From the NCBI GenBank assembly GCA_002633025.1, contig NMRB01000710.1, positions 66,672-130,671 of the forward strand: a DNA stretch of 64,000 nt, read 5' to 3'. The notes beneath the pieces are model-generated. The model was given only the letters and a program-made list of their open reading frames with translations, was not told where the DNA came from and did no database searches. This document shows positions 11,770 to 24,516 of the stretch, piece by piece (position 1 is the stretch's first letter; each line of letters opens with the position of its first letter). The stretch comes from Notospermus geniculatus (Eukaryota; Nemertea; Pilidiophora; Heteronemertea; Lineidae). The position numbers were made by a program, and so were the translations under genes.

Positions 11770-12197
11770 TACATGCCTATTTCAAGTCATACATGCCTGC
11801 TGTGGTTCGTATATGCCTGCATCGGGCTGCCTGTGCTACTTCAGGTCATATACATGTATGCCTAATTCAGGTCATACATGCCGAATTCAGGTCATGTATG
11901 CCGAATTCAGGTCATGTATGCCAAATTCAGGTCATGAATGCTTATTCAGGTCATGCCTAATTCAGGTCATACATGCCTAATTCACTGGTCATGTATGCCT
12001 ACTTCATCAGGTGATATATGCCTACTTCTGGTCATAGGTGATATATGCCTACTTCTGGTCATACATGCCTACTTCAAGTCATATATGCCCACTTCTGGTC
12101 ATACATGCCTACTTCAGGTCGTATATGCCTACTCCACATCATAAATGCCTACTTCAGGCCGCCTATGCCTACTTCAAGTCATATTTTGCCTACTTTG
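11770..12197. repeat. Minisatellite, 20-bp unit (A)
   Basis: About twenty degenerate copies of a 20-bp unit of the form ATGCCTAATTCAGGTCATAC run for about 430 bp. The A' array (19745-20144) lacks one 28-bp block (a repeated TGATATATGCCTACTTCTGG), showing repeat-number variation. The open frames through the array reflect the repeat period and are not genes. Confidence 0.9.
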
Positions 12198-12778
12198 CTT
12201 GTTGTTAAACCAGTCGGGAGCAAAGAGCTGTTGTTATCGATATGACTGTTTGTGTACTTACTAAAAGACAGATCGTATCTTCACCATACTTTCTGTTTTA
12301 TTTTGCACCAATCAACATTTGTGATGGGGTCGAGGAAAACCATTCGCATGCCTCTGCAGCGATGGCAAGCCTGTGATCCCGCACAAATTTGATAGTTATT
12401 TTGGTCATTGCTGTACTGAATTGAACATCAGAATTTTACCAGTTTTCTGCAGTATGTAGGCCTACCTCATTCTTGTGGTTGTTTCAAAGGTATCATTCAT
12501 TGCTCTGCACTTTTCTATTTGCCTAAGCAGTCAGGGTCATGTTCCTACATGTATATCATAATAAACTGTAACCAATCACACTGATTGTTTGTCAGAAGTT
12601 GATTCATGTCTTTGGGTCTCTTGTACACTAGGAGAAATGACAACGCTTAGCTTTCGTTCACCACCACAACTCATAACAGTGCAGAGGCCTGTGTCAAAGG
12701 TCCCTACTTGTACTGCTACAGTATATTTCAATGTCTTTCCTGCTGTTTAGCGATGTTAAGTTTGAAAATATCATAGAA

Positions 12779-12885
12779 ACAGGCCTTTCCGTTTGACGGG
12801 CGCAAAAATGCATGCACCTCTATAGAAATATTCTATTGTTTGCGAGGCGCATGCATTTTCGCGCCCGTCAAACGGAAAGGCCTGT
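12779..12885. mobile_element. Hairpin element, ACAGGCCTTTCCGTTTGACGG arms, copy 1
   Basis: A foldback element of about 107 bp with arms ACAGGCC-TTTCCGTTTGACGGGCGC and the inverse. In this copy the loop-side part of the left arm is damaged. Better preserved copies are at 20695-20807, 23141-23249 and 28805-28917. Arms carry a GCATGCA core and a loop around AATAGAAATTCTATT. No coding content. Confidence 0.88.
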
Positions 12886-14686
12886 AGAAAGACATCTGTC
12901 CATTTGACAGGAGTCTTTAAATGATATATTCCAAAAGTATCAGTCCCTTTCCATTCCATTATTCAAAATATGATTTTTTCCAGGGCTGGTGTTTTCTTCA
13001 GTACAGCAATGTTGCGCATTATTTGTACTTATAAGCAATTGCAGATGATGTTCTTTTAGGAAGAAAGTGCTGTCTCACTGACCATGATAGAGGTTGAACA
13101 ATCAAAGCAGTCTACTTTCAAAACTCCTCTTCCAAATTTGATGTCGCCCACAGCACCATTAGGCTAAGAAACCATTCACATGATTTTCGTGCCGTGCGAT
13201 GTCGCATCGTTTGTTCACGACCAACACGGCGGAAACAAACAATGCTTTCGAGTGTCTGCCGCTCGAAAATCTCGTGAATGGACAGCCAGCCTTACGCCTC
13301 GAGTTTGGACTCATCACCATGGTATACAAGTTTTGAGGGCTTTGGGAGTCAACAAGGGTCCCTTGACCCTTGTTGCTAGGCACACTGCTAGGTCTACTCC
13401 CATCAGCTTCAGATATTTGTGGTACATGTAATATAAAAGTCAGGAGGCTGCACTTATGTACAATGTAAGTACCCGGTAATCCACATTCTCTGCAATTGCT
13501 GTTCCTTGTTATCAACTATAATAGCCGGTATTCAGGAGATCGCCATTCCAAGTCGTACAGCTTAGATATGCTATCATCGATGTTAACTCTCTCATGTCAG
13601 TTATTAATGGGCTGTCAATAAACATGCATGCATGAATCATTGTCAAGGCCTATTTCTTGGAGAAATCAGGGTTTATATTGGGAGAAAGGTATCAAATCTG
13701 TCAAACTCGCTTCAATTTTTCAATGAAGCCTTCGGAAACTTTGTAGATTTTGAATTATCTGAAGCACTGTACATTCACAAAAAAATCCTGTCTTGCTTTT
13801 CTAGATGAAAATATTGAACAAAATATTCAAGTTTACAGTTCAGTATTGCAATCTCTTAAACCTGCACTAATCATTAATATCATTATTAACCCCTTATTAT
13901 GTAACTCCACAAATGTTTATTGTCTGATTTTCTCACATGAGAATTGTGCGTAGAGAGAAAGTTGAAAAAAAATTGTGGCACAACAGCCGAGAATACTTTC
14001 TAGATTTGAAGCTCTGCAGGTGGGTTGAAGGATGGTGCAGCCAAGTGTTACTTGGTTCATTACAAATTTCTTGATTTGAGCACTTCGAAGGAAATGGACG
14101 TTTCAGAGAAGTCTTGGTCCTGTTCTGAATAGCTTTGACCACTTCAATACCAGACATTGCGTCATTATGGTGTCACATAGTGCATTTTTGTGCATGACGC
14201 TTGTGCATTACGTGTGTGAGGCCAGGGCAGCGTCAGATGTCGAGGATCGGTAAAGTGGTCTATGGTAGCAAAATGGAACAGAGTGCTCCTGGAGAGCTTC
14301 TCAGTGAAGAGTCTGTTGTTAATTGCAGTCGTCAGATTGGCTACCTGTCGTGAAGTGTAGCTCTTCTATCGAAGGTTCTACATAAGTACGGTAGTTCCAA
14401 AAAATTATGATAAAGGCCATATCTATTTTGTTAACTCCTGTAAGCAATAAAAAGTGGAAGTTGAAAGTGAAAATGATCAGACCAAATTTTACCCTTGATG
14501 AGGTTGAACACACAGTCTAAACCTAGTCCTTTGTGATAGACACTTGTTGCATAGAAAATTCACGGTATCACGTTTATTTCAGTGATTCTGCTGGTGACCT
14601 GATTGACTCCTCGTTTGGTGATGGGCGAATGCCCTGCTGATCTTCATTGAAGAGGTTGCCTACCATCCAAAAAATTGCCCACTTGA

Positions 14687-14800
14687 GCTATACACCCCTC
14701 AGACAAGGGTCCCAAACGTGGCACGGTGCCTGCCACTGGATATCTGATAGGTCGTTAAAATCTGGCCAGTCTAGACATTCTTACTGAGGGGTGTGTACTA
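14687..14800. mobile_element. Short inverted-repeat element, ACACCCCTCAG ends (A')
   Basis: Second copy of the element at 6111-6224, with the same inverted ACACCCCTCAG termini. Confidence 0.55.
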
Positions 14801-15335
14801 CCTTTAAATTAGAATCTTTGTGTTTAAGCTGAAATGTGCAGAGTTAAAAATTTTACTCTGCCCCTGCCTTCACCAATTGATTCGTTAGAAAACCTAGGAA
14901 AGGCTTGTGTGGTGCAATCCTAGCGCATGAATCTGGATGTCGTAATTGGTGAAACTGGTGTGTCTTCACGAAATCGTTTACGTTACGGGTAACTTTTTTA
15001 TGCACATCACGTGTCGTCAGTTGTCAGGACAATCCGTTTGAGAGAAAAACGCTTCGGTTTCCTCAGTGTCGTGGTGGAAATTTCGTTCAGATTTGCCACT
15101 GTTGTAGGATGTGTGGTCTTCAAGAAGTTAGAACTAGTGAAATTCTATTCCATAATGTTGATAGTTAGTCTCAACTTGTAGATCTCAAAATGTCATACTT
15201 GGAGTCTCAAGTGTTAAATCTGTAGATATAGATACGCTTTATGGATGAATAGGCCTATTAATTGGTGTCTTTACGGTGCAGAAAAATAGACCATCACACA
15301 GTCTAATTTGGCTGCCATTCTAATTTCAATCATGA

Positions 15336-15760
15336 GCTGCATTTTCATTACACGAATGTAACCCGGTTTAATTTGCTCCGGGTCAGAAACGAGGTAGATT
15401 CGCCCCATATCAGGTTACAAATTTCTTAAAGCAATGTAAACGGAATCGGGGTAGCCTCGGTTATGACAACCATACGCATGCGCTGTACAGTCAAAATGGA
15501 GGCGCCAATTTCAGTTGTCCTGCAAACACTGGCGTTTACTCCATGGCACACCACGGGTGCGTGTTTAGACGACGAAATTACACCGGGTTAGATCTTAACC
15601 CGGGGCGTGCCTAACCACTTTTGCTTGGGTAAACTACACCGATGTAACACATTTTTTGATCCGGAGCAAATTTATGTGCGCATTTACACTTGTCACTTAC
15701 ACCGGGTTAATTCGCAACCGGTGCTGCCCCAGGTTAAATTCGTGTAATGTAAATGCGGCT
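15336..15760. mobile_element. MITE with GCTGCATTTTCATTACACG ends
   Basis: About 425 bp in the part of A' that corresponds to the N gap in A. Left end GCTGCATTTTCATTACACGAA and right end TTCGTGTAATGTAAATGCGGC are inverted copies. The interior has several GGGTTAA/TTAACCC words in both orientations. Its presence in A cannot be judged because of the gap. Confidence 0.75.
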
Positions 15761-16484
15761 ATAGAGAATCAAAAGGTTGTAGCGCTTTCCTTTATGGAAG
15801 TCGAACAAAATCGAAAAACATTGGTAAACGAACAAGCATAGAATACTCCTTTTGCTCAAGCAGTCACCATGATTTGCAGACAATGTACGTTTAGGATGGA
15901 AGTGATGTAGTATTGACTGGGCATCAGAAATCTTCCACAACGAACCTCAATTGTCCTTCAGTGGCGAAAAAATGAATAACTTTTGCTCAAACATTACCTC
16001 ATTCGGTGTGTGACACCTATTTGAACGCCCCCTTTTATTGTGATAGGTGTACATATTTGTAAATTTGGTCCTTGTGGTGTGTATCTTAGCCGACATGCCC
16101 GTAATATTCACTTGGTCTTCAGCATCCCCTCAAACGTGGCCTTCTGGTGTAACCTTAGTGTTTTACGAATGCTTGAAATTTGTTTAAGCAGGTGCCGAAC
16201 TTTGTGTTCATTCAGTTTTGTCTTTCATGTAATACGTTTATGTCCAGCGGCTGTACCACACCCTTTAGTGATCTGTTTATACTCTGTGTCTAAAATTTGT
16301 TGTTCTAGGATTATGGAGAGTGGGGTTTTTCTCGTAGGTTTTTTCGTAGGTTTTTTGCATGGCCAACGAATTGTGAGTAGGGCCACGTCTCGGCTGTGAT
16401 GGCTTACAAAGTTTTTTTACAGCAACCATGAAAGCAAGTTTAGAAATTGATGTTACTGGTAATCTCATTCTAGTCATATCCCTG

Positions 16485-16873
16485 TTAAAGCGTATGGCTC
16501 GTGGGGTTTGTTTACATTTTTGGTGGTACCTTCCATAGAGAGTGAATCTCGCCTCCAGGCAAAGCCGTGCTCCAGCCATATGCAAAACCTGTGCACAAAT
16601 TCGAACGTAAACACTGGGGACGAGGTTCCATTGAAAATGGGTTAAAATGGGTTAATGACGTTTTCAAATTCAGTCGGTCAAAATGTACATTTTGTGCCAC
16701 TCGCATTGATTTTGAAGCGGTAGATTTTGCAGAATACGCCTCCGAAGTTTAGCTATCTAATGCATTTCCCATTAAACTAAAATCCTTCTTTCCCCTTTTT
16801 CTCAAAATGACGCTTGATATTGAGATGGCGCCCAAGCTGAATGTAAACAAACCCCACGAGCCATTCGCTTTAA
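16485..16873. mobile_element. TIR element with TTAAAGCG ends (A')
   Basis: Second copy of the element at 8031-8419, same length, differing by single-base changes. Confidence 0.85.
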
Positions 16874-17220
16874 TATTTTCCAGCCTTGAAAGCAGGCATG
16901 GTGTGCAGTTTATGCTGATCTTCCACACAACTGGCTGTTGGGTAAATTGAGACCTGGGGTTTAAATTTTCCCTGCATTTATTCTCAGGTCATTGGGACAG
17001 CTGGGGAACTCTTAATGAAACCTAGTACAGTATTCACTATTTCTGTATTTCCAGTTGGGATCCAATGTAAAAAAAAATATCAAGGGTTTGTTTGTGACCA
17101 GAGTTGATTGTAAACTCAATATGGTGTACGGTAATTCTGAAAATCTACTTCATTTTCTGTACCGGTAGGCTACCAAATCCAAAGAAGAAAGCACAAAATT
17201 GACACACAAAGTGGTAAATA

Positions 17221-17392
17221 TCAAGAAGTCAACTTCCAGGACTTAGCAAATTTTCGACCCCAACCGGGGTCGTCTTCAGGCTGGCACTTTTCCACACTAG
17301 ATTTTAGTGTGGAAAAGTGCCAGCCTGAAGAAGACCCCGGTTGGGGTCGAAAATTTGCTAAGTCCTGGAAGTTGACTTCTTGGTAGGCTACC
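17221..17392. mobile_element. Hairpin element with GACCCCGGTTGGGG blocks (A')
   Basis: Second copy of the hairpin at 8761-8932. The arms here pair slightly better than in A, which suggests that A has accumulated more changes in one arm. Confidence 0.8.
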
Positions 17393-17610
17393 AAACATAT
17401 TTAGGGAATACATGTATCAGCTAAGATTTCAACGAACTCTGTTTTGTACTCAAGTACAATGTACCCGGTAGTGCATCCTGAGAACATCAGTGGTTCTTAG
17501 TGCTTGTTCTCCTCGTCACGTACTGCACCCCTGATGTTCTCAGCCTGGTGTAGTGTGGAGTAGGGCCGTTATTTCAGTTGGCCCTGCCCCCACTGATAAA
17601 GAATTAATAT

Positions 17611-17808
17611 AGAGACCTTGCAAATGACGTCACAAGCCGCCATGCTGGGGGGCACATGCTGCAGAGGCGCAACGAAATGAGCCGTGCATGTCCCAATGAC
17701 GTCACGTCAAACAATGGCATGGCGCACTTCACGCAAGTTACGTCACGGTCGGCTCACACCTGCGCCCTCCAGCATGGCCGCCAGGATGACGTCATTGCAA
17801 GGCCTCTA
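17611..17808. mobile_element. MITE with CCTTGCAA-TGACGTCA ends (A')
   Basis: Second copy of the element at 9137-9340; it lacks a few bases (a CTCTGCGCCCTG block) near the right arm. Confidence 0.8.
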
Positions 17809-18932
17809 CAGAACATTATATACAATTTTGGGGGCAATATTAACAATATTCCATTTGAGGTATTTTCCAGATCACATATTTCTGATGATATTTGACTAGG
17901 CCTCCGATCTTGCTGCATGGTTGTTTTTACTATGCCGTTTACAAACAATGTGAATGGCATTTTTAGGTTGCCAATCGTCGAGACGTTTTTTTTCCAATGA
18001 CAATGCAAGTTATATTCTTTCTGAGCTTTCGTTGTTTTTTTTGAAAGCTCAGTTATATTTTTATCGGTGATGATAATCATGATGATATTTACCCTGTTAC
18101 GTGGCAGGCATAACAGGGATGTTTATAAACCTGTCGTGATTTTTTATCGGGTGAATATGTTCTTATAATGTGACAGGTATTCGTGGGTGGTGTGACAATC
18201 CTGCCGTGGGTGGTGCGCGCGTGTTCAAATCCTGGGAAGTTTTTTCTGGGGTGAGATAAATTTGTTCCTGTTTTAAGGGGATTAGATAATCTGTACTTAG
18301 AGATGCTATACATACTTGTGTTTTTATTACGGTTTTATGATAGTGATGTGTGAGGCATATGCTGTGACTGTGCGGGACCTTAGGCCTAATATTTGATTGA
18401 GTACATAGTGTGGTTGGGTAGGGCTTTAAGCATGTGTGAGTGGGTGGGACTTCAATTGTCTATATATTTTTATACGTGGGTTTATTTTTTATTGCATTTA
18501 CTTGTTGTTTTTATTATTATAAGTATGTAATTTATTATTAAGTTGAGTTGACGACTGAAATGTGATAGGCCCTATGGCTAATTAACAAAACCTCTTCTCT
18601 TACCCTCCTAGTTCAAGTGGTACAGCCAGCATCATTCTTCACCTCACGTGTTGTGCTTCATTTGTTCATTTCTAGAAAGTATTCTTGAGTTTGTTGCGTT
18701 TTATGAGTAATGTGTTTAGTTCAATCTCTACTTGAGCGTGCTGTTAACGGTATCGATGGAAAGTGTGTTCGTACACGTCTGTTTGTGTTGAGGCGGAGCA
18801 TGATAGGTATTTGGTGACATGCCCGAGTGGCATGTACCAACTAACTTACACCCCATGGAGAATAAAACTAACTAATGTTTCAATCATGTATCCAAAGCGG
18901 GTGTACTTTCTGAAATTGACAACATGCCAGGT

Positions 18933-19090
18933 CAGGCACGGATCCAGGGGGCACGCCCCCTTTTGGCCAACAAATCTGTAAAATTGATTGTGAAATTCTG
19001 AAATTTGGAGCAAATCATTGAAATTCACCGCAGATTTCAACGTTTCTAGCACAGTGCGCCCCCTCTTTTCCGAAAGGGAATCCGCCCCTG
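18933..19090. mobile_element. CAGG-ended TIR element, CAGGT duplication (A')
   Basis: Second copy of the element at 10966-11125, flanked by CAGGT at 18928-18932 and 19091-19095. The terminal 3' arm is partly degraded (GAATCCGCCCCTG). Confidence 0.9.
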
Positions 19091-19744
19091 CAGGTGCAAC
19101 TCCTTGGAAAGTATAAGTAGGCCTACATGTACAACTGTTTTCTGCAGACAGCACTTGCCTGTCATCCCTCTGACTTGGCGTTTCCTATATATCACTCAGC
19201 AGAGCAGAGCAAGTGTTTCAGCATGTAGAAGTAAGGGGGATAAGTCAGCTCCAACGTCTATTAAAATTCACGGTCAGAAACAGAAGTGCCTTCAAACTGC
19301 CAAAAGAGTGGGATACAAAGGCCTCCCCAACTGAAGAATTTGAGGAAAAGGCCAAATTCCCAAATTGACTGCAAAGGTTTGGTACCGTACTCAGCAGTTG
19401 TTTCCAGTTTTCCCTGTACTTGAAGTTGATGCTTCCGATATCACATTGAGTATTAGAGTAATTATCACATTGAGTATCAGAGTAATTCTCCCAATTTCAT
19501 CACATAATATGAGAAGGGAAGCTTTATAACCAGACATCCAGTTGGTTGAGCTACCATCACAAATCGCTTCCCTGTTCTTTTGTGCCCTGTTGGGATTTAA
19601 CAGCCGACCCCCCCCCCCATGCCATACCTATCATGCCTCACCTCAGCCTCGTACATTTGTTTTCTACATGTACATTATTGCTCATTTGGAATGGTAGTCA
19701 TTGTATTATAGCACCAGGGCATGTTCTTCTCTCCCTATTATCCT

Positions 19745-20144
19745 ACATGCCTATTTCAAGTCATACATGCCTGCTGTGGTTCGTATATGCCTGCATCGGG
19801 CTGCCTGTGCTACTTCAGGTCATATACATGTATGCCTAATTCAGGTCATACATGCCGAATTCAGGTCATGTATGCCGAATTCAGGTCATGTATGCCAAAT
19901 TCAGGTCATGAATGCTTATTCAGGTCATGCCTAATTCAGGTCATACATGCCTAATTCACTGGTCATGTATGCCTACTTCATCAGGTGATATATGCCTACT
20001 TCTGGTCATACATGCCTACTTCAAGTCATATATGCCCACTTCTGGTCATACATGCCTACTTCAGGTCGTATATGCCTACTCCACATCATAAATGCCTACT
20101 TCAGGCCGCCTATGCCTACTTCAAGTCATATTTTGCCTACTTTG
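19745..20144. repeat. Minisatellite, 20-bp unit (A')
   Basis: Second copy of the array at 11770-12197, shorter by one 28-bp block. Confidence 0.9.
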
Positions 20145-20694
20145 CTTGTTGTTAAACCAGCCGGGAGCAAAAAGCTGTTGTTATCGATATGACTGTTTGT
20201 GTACTTACAAAAAGACAGATCGTATTTTCACCATACCTTCTGTTTTATTTTAATACACCAATCAACATTTGTGATGGGGTCCAGGAAAACCATTCGCATG
20301 CCTCTGCAGCGATGGCAAGCCTGTGATCCTGCACAAATTTGATGGTTATTTCGGTCATTGCTGTACTGAATTGAACATCAGAATTTTACCAGTTTTCTGC
20401 AGTATGTAGGCCTACCTCATTCTTCGTGGTGGTTTCAAAGGTATCATTCATTGCTGTGCACTTTTCTATTTGCCTAAGCAGTCAGGGGCCTGATGTTCCT
20501 ACATGTATATCATAATAAACTGTAACCAATCACGCTGGTTGTTTGTCAGAAGTTGATTCATGTCTTTGGGTCTCTTGTACACTAGGAGAAATGGCAACGC
20601 TTAGCTTTCGTTCACCACCACAACTCATAACAGTGCAGAGGCCTGTGTCAAAGGTCCCTACTTGTACTGCTACAGTATATTTCAATGTCTAGAA

Positions 20695-20807
20695 ACAGGC
20701 CTTTCCGTTTGACGGGCGCGAAAATGCATGCGCCTCGCAAACAATAGAATATTTCTATTGTTTGCGAGGCGCATGCATTTTCGCGCCCGTCAAACGGAAA
20801 GGCCTGT
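20695..20807. mobile_element. Hairpin element, ACAGGCCTTTCCGTTTGACGG arms, copy 2
   Basis: An essentially perfect foldback of about 113 bp: each arm is about 50 bases and the loop is only a few bases (AATAGAATATTTCTATT region). It shows what copy 1 in A looked like before its left arm was altered. Confidence 0.92.
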
Positions 20808-21564
20808 AGAAAGACATCTGTACATTTGACAGGAGTCTTTAAATGATAGATTCCAAAAGTATCAGTCCCTTTCCATTCCATTATTCAATGGTGATTTTTT
20901 CCAGGGCTGGTGTTTTCTTCAGTACAGCAATGTTGCGCATTATTTGTACTTATAAGCAATTGCAGATGATGTTCTTTTAGGAAGACAATGCTGTTTCACT
21001 GACCATGATAGAGGTTGAACAATCAAAGCAGTCTACTTTCAAAACCCCTCTTCCAGATTTGATGTCGCCCACAGCACTATATTAGGCTAAGAATCCATTC
21101 ACGCGATTTTCGTGCCGCGCGATGTTGCATCCTTTGTCCACGACCAACACGGTGGAAACAAACAATGCTTTCGAGTGTATGCCGCTCGAAAATCTCGTGA
21201 ATGGACGGACATCCAGCCTTACGCCTCGAGTTTGGACTCATCAGCATGGTACCGGTATACAAGTTTTGAGGGCTTTGGGAGTCAACAAGGGTCCCTTGAC
21301 CCTTGTTGCTAAGCCACTGCTGCTTGGTCTATTCCCATCAACTTCAGATATTTGTGGTAATATAGAAGTCAGGAGGCTGCGCTTATGTACAATGTAAGTC
21401 CCCGGTAATCCACATTCTCTGCAATTGCTGTTCTTTCTTATCAACTATAATAGCCGGTATTCAGGAGATGTCCATTCCAAGTCGTACAGCTTAGATATGC
21501 TATCATCGATGTTAACTCTCTCATGTCAGTTATTAATGGGCTGTCAATAAACATGCATGCATGA

Positions 21565-22026
21565 AAATAATCAGTGTTGTTGCCTTAATATAAAGGGACC
21601 CTAGAAGCAGCTTCTTATTAGGGTACAAACTGTAGGCCTACAGCACTGTGAGCACATCATGGGTGTTTGCAAGAATAGCCATATCAAAGGGCCTACAAGA
21701 GTTGTCCTCTGTTCAGGGAACAAGTTCAATGTGCCACTGTGCAAGATTATAAGGGAACTGTAATACCCCTATGATTGAACACATAATCATTGTGATACTG
21801 AAGCCAATTATAATGTCTAAAGCCAGCCTGAGCCATACACGATCAAGGTACCGGTATTGTTCGATTGTGGTGCGCTGAGAACAGTTCCAATAGGAACACT
21901 CCGAAGCATAACTGTTGCGTGTCATGCTGACCACATTGCACCTGAGGAAATCATTGTTACTTTAGCTTTTCGTACATAACTTTATTGTGAATTGATTAAA
22001 AATGGATCTGACAAAGCCCACTGTAA
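21565..22026. other. Unassigned stretch, nothing recognised
   Basis: About 460 bp after the end of A' with no repeat partner in the window and no exon that I recognise on either strand. Confidence 0.4.
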
Positions 22027-22295
22027 AGTGCATTTCAGAATGTCCAGCCATTTTTGCACTCATTTTACCTTGCAATGGAACCTAACCACAAACCACAAAT
22101 TGGCCAGTTACGTGGATACGTGTGCATGTCAATTCACGGTTGACCAACTTCTAATAGGACCTTGTTCAGGTCTATACTCTGATTCAAGATAATCATGCAA
22201 TCATGCACACGTAACTCGCCCTTTTGTGGTTTGTGGTTAGGTTCCATTGCAAGGTAAAATGAGTGCAAAAATGACTGGACATTCAGAAAAGCACT
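22027..22295. mobile_element. Long foldback element, AATGTCCAG arms
   Basis: Arms of about 75 bp (AGTGCATTTCAGAATGTCCAG ... AACCACAAACCACAAA at left and the inverse at right) surround a less paired centre of about 110 bp. Non-coding and single copy in this window. Confidence 0.82.
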
Positions 22296-22321
22296 ATATT
22301 CCTGTCTTTCCAAATATATGT

Positions 22322-22492
22322 GGGTGATCCACCGACTTGACGACCACGAGTTTACGATCAGTTTGCGACTTGTTCACGACGGCAAACTCATCATGAACGC
22401 TGATCCACCGGCTGTGATTTTTCGTCGTGAACTAATCGCAAACTTGTCGTGAACTAATCGCAAACTGTCGTCATCAAGTCGGTGGATCACCC
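22322..22492. mobile_element. MITE with GGGTGATCCACCGACTTGA ends
   Basis: 171 bp with inverted ends GGGTGATCCACCGACTTGA and TCAAGTCGGTGGATCACCC. The interior holds repeated GTCGTGAACTAATCGCAAAC words. The outer GGGTGATCCAC terminus is shared with the element at 24366-24516, suggesting one superfamily. Confidence 0.88.
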
Positions 22493-22589
22493 GCGGCTAC
22501 CCATGCCTGGAAGGCAATTTGATATTCACAATGCCCTCAGATAGTGCTTTGGGTGGGGTTGTCGAAACGCTAGCGGAGTTTCTATGCGG

Positions 22590-22725
22590 CCACCCTGATA
22601 GCTGACTGGTTATCACGTCCGCTTGGCAAGTGGCAGGTCCCAGGTTCGAAACCACCAAGGGTCATTTGGATTAATCATCCCTGGCTCTTCATGTTCGCAC
22701 AGGCGCATGGGCAGTAAGCCAGTAC
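22590..22725 (+). mobile_element. tRNA-derived SINE fragment
   Basis: A degraded copy of the SINE at 45364-45636: it keeps a GACTGGTTATCACGTCCGCTTGG A-box region, a GGTTCGAAACC B-box-like region and the body words CTGGCTCTTCATGTTCG and CAGTAAGCC. The tail is lost. It is not a functional tRNA gene because the stems do not close. Confidence 0.7.
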
Positions 22726-23008
22726 ACAAAGGCAATTCTACTTATACAACAAATATGGATTTATTGCCTAATATAAGTCAATAGATGTTGAGTACAGATC
22801 ACAGGTTTACTGGGAATGATAGTACATGTAATACAGGAATATGGTCACTCGTATTTGATATACCGTACACATAAAAACTGAACCATAGAAAATTACTTGA
22901 TTGGTTGATTGATTGATTCAAGTGGACAGTCTCTTAACCCTTTGCCAAGTTTTGTTCCCTGTACTGATGATTAATGTCAGCGCCTATAGGAATCTAATCT
23001 TAACCAGT

Positions 23009-23294
23009 CAGGGGCGTAGCTAGCTTTTATGGCCAGGGAGGCAAAATTGATTGAGTCTGGAGGGTGAAGTCAGGGGGGGGGTCTGGGGTCCTCCCCCAGA
23101 AAAAAATTGAATATCTACATCCTCTCAGATGCATTTTCCTCAGGCCTTGCCGTTTGACGGGCGCGATTTTGCATGCACCTCGCAAACAATAGAAATTCAA
23201 TTGTTTGCGAGGTGCATGCAAAATCGCGCCCGTCAAATGGCAAGGCCTGTTTCCTGACACCACAATANCCCCCCCCCCCCCAGCTACGCCCCTG
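23009..23294. mobile_element. CAGG-ended TIR element, CCAGT 5-bp duplication, with nested hairpin
   Basis: A 286-bp element from CAGGGGCGTAGC to GCTACGCCCCTG, with CCAGT on both sides (23004-23008 and 23295-23299). A hairpin element (23141-23249) is nested inside. One undetermined base lies at 23268 in a C run. Member of the 5-bp-duplication group. Confidence 0.92.
23141..23249. mobile_element. Hairpin element, CAGGCCTTGCCGTTTGACGG arms, copy 3
   Basis: A near-perfect foldback of the same family as 12779, 20695 and 28805, nested in the CAGG-ended element. The arm has TTGCC in place of TTTCC on both sides (with compensated pairing), and a GATTTTGCATGCA core. Confidence 0.9.
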
Positions 23295-23299
23295 CCAGT

Positions 23300-24250
23300 G
23301 GTGCTGCTATATCCATAGTCAGAACCACGGTAGGCCTACCCAAGTTGATCTTCTTGGTGCAGAGTCCCCTTATCAACTTGAGGGACCCGTTTTGGAATCC
23401 CTGTGTGGACTGATGTATGACTGACGTACAGTCAATGATATGACATCTGGCACACAATGGCATCTTTGGAAAACAGTTAACAAATGTGACTGGCAGTTAT
23501 CTGCCTGCCAATGGAATGATATAACATATGATAACAGAGGATCAGACGACATCTGACTGCCACTGATGTGACATCTCATCTTGAAGAAATTAGGTCCTCT
23601 TAGCACCGCCCCTAAATTCGCACTAACATGACATCAGTCTGACATCACTTTGTCTTCAGATGATTCTCAAATGCCGCCACTTTCCAGCAGCCAAAAACTT
23701 ATACGCGATGGATTTTAAACTGATACTAAACAAACTTTAGCAAAATCACGTACAGAACAAGTTTGTCTGGTCTAACAGAAAAGAGCACAACAGGCCACAT
23801 TACACAATAAACAGAGGAAAACAAGGCTTAAAGCCACACTGTATCAAATTAAGAAAGTGCTGACATTCGCCGACGTTAGTGTAGTGTAAATGTATTATGT
23901 TCTATCTGAATACATTAGAGCTCTGCCTGCAGTTTTTTCGATGTGTGCTGAAAACTGGGGTGGGTATTTTAGAACGTTCCTTAACATTAAGGTCCGCCTT
24001 AAATCTATTGTTCTTGATGGTTTCTAAAATACGCCCTAGGTCTTGATTCTTTGAAGTACGTATCAGGCAAGCATTTTGGGGACCTTCACGAGGATATGAG
24101 ACCTCTGCATTCTTCTAACACTTTGAAAATATCTTAAATTCAATACAGAGGGCCTTTAAAATATGGCTACAGTGCCAGGGGCAAGAATAAGACAAGGACT
24201 GGAAAATTGGTGAACTGGCAGTTTGACTTATCTCTATATATTGGAAGCTA
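23300..24250. other. Intergenic stretch with one small TIR element
   Basis: No gene seen. A short inverted-repeat pair (GGTATTTTAGAA at about 23963 and TTCTAAAATACGCC at about 24032) brackets about 85 bp and may be a small MITE. The remainder has no features that I recognise. Confidence 0.45.
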
Positions 24251-24365
24251 TAAATAAATATTGGGGTAAAGTGTAATACATTATACATGTTACTTTGTAT
24301 ATATTGGCCTGTCTTGAGTCATTCTTGGTCATTGACCCATGGACTCTCAGAATCAAGCAAGATTA

Positions 24366-24516
24366 AAGCGGGTGATCCACTGTTGCGATTTTGGCTTGAG
24401 ACGGGGTTGCGTTCCCTTGCGATTACCTTATAAGGACTTCCGATTGCCATATAAGGTAACCGCAAGGGAACGTAACCCCGTCTCAAGCCAAAATCGCAAC
24501 AGTGGATCACCCGCTT
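24366..24516. mobile_element. MITE with AAGCGGGTGATCCAC ends, only in X
   Basis: A 151-bp near-perfect palindrome (arms AAGCGGGTGATCCACTGTTG ... CAAGGGAACG and the inverse), flanked by TA on both sides. X' has the uninterrupted sequence at about 25057, so the insertion is polymorphic between copies. Confidence 0.9.

Larger units (their letters stand above)
5065..13635. repeat. Duplication unit A (first copy)
   Basis: An 8571-bp segment beginning ATCATTGTCAAGGCC and ending AACATGCATGCATGA is followed immediately by a second, colinear copy (A', 13636-21564). The copies differ by scattered substitutions, a minisatellite repeat-number change and whole-element insertions: 6246-6783, 7516-7773 and 10064-10562 occur only in A. 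A 62-base N gap (7142-7203) in A is spanned by real sequence in A'. I read the pair as two haplotypes placed in series, with true tandem duplication as the alternative. No gene is seen inside. Confidence 0.9.
13636..21564. repeat. Duplication unit A' (second copy)
   Basis: A 7929-bp colinear copy of unit A, joined to it without any gap at 13635/13636. It lacks the three A-only insertions but contains the sequence (15173-15920) hidden by the N gap in A. Many of the single-site differences from A are insertions of CGGTA, CCGGTA, CCCGGTA or CATGTA next to a TA. No gene is seen. Confidence 0.9.

Noticed and set aside
11770-12197. Regularly spaced repeats resembling a CRISPR array
   Set aside because: The 20-bp units are directly adjacent with no unique spacers, and the context is eukaryotic; this is a minisatellite.
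23255-23282. C-run around the N at 23268 as a functional element
   Set aside because: It is a homopolymer at the right end of a TIR element and probably a sequencing-limited stretch.
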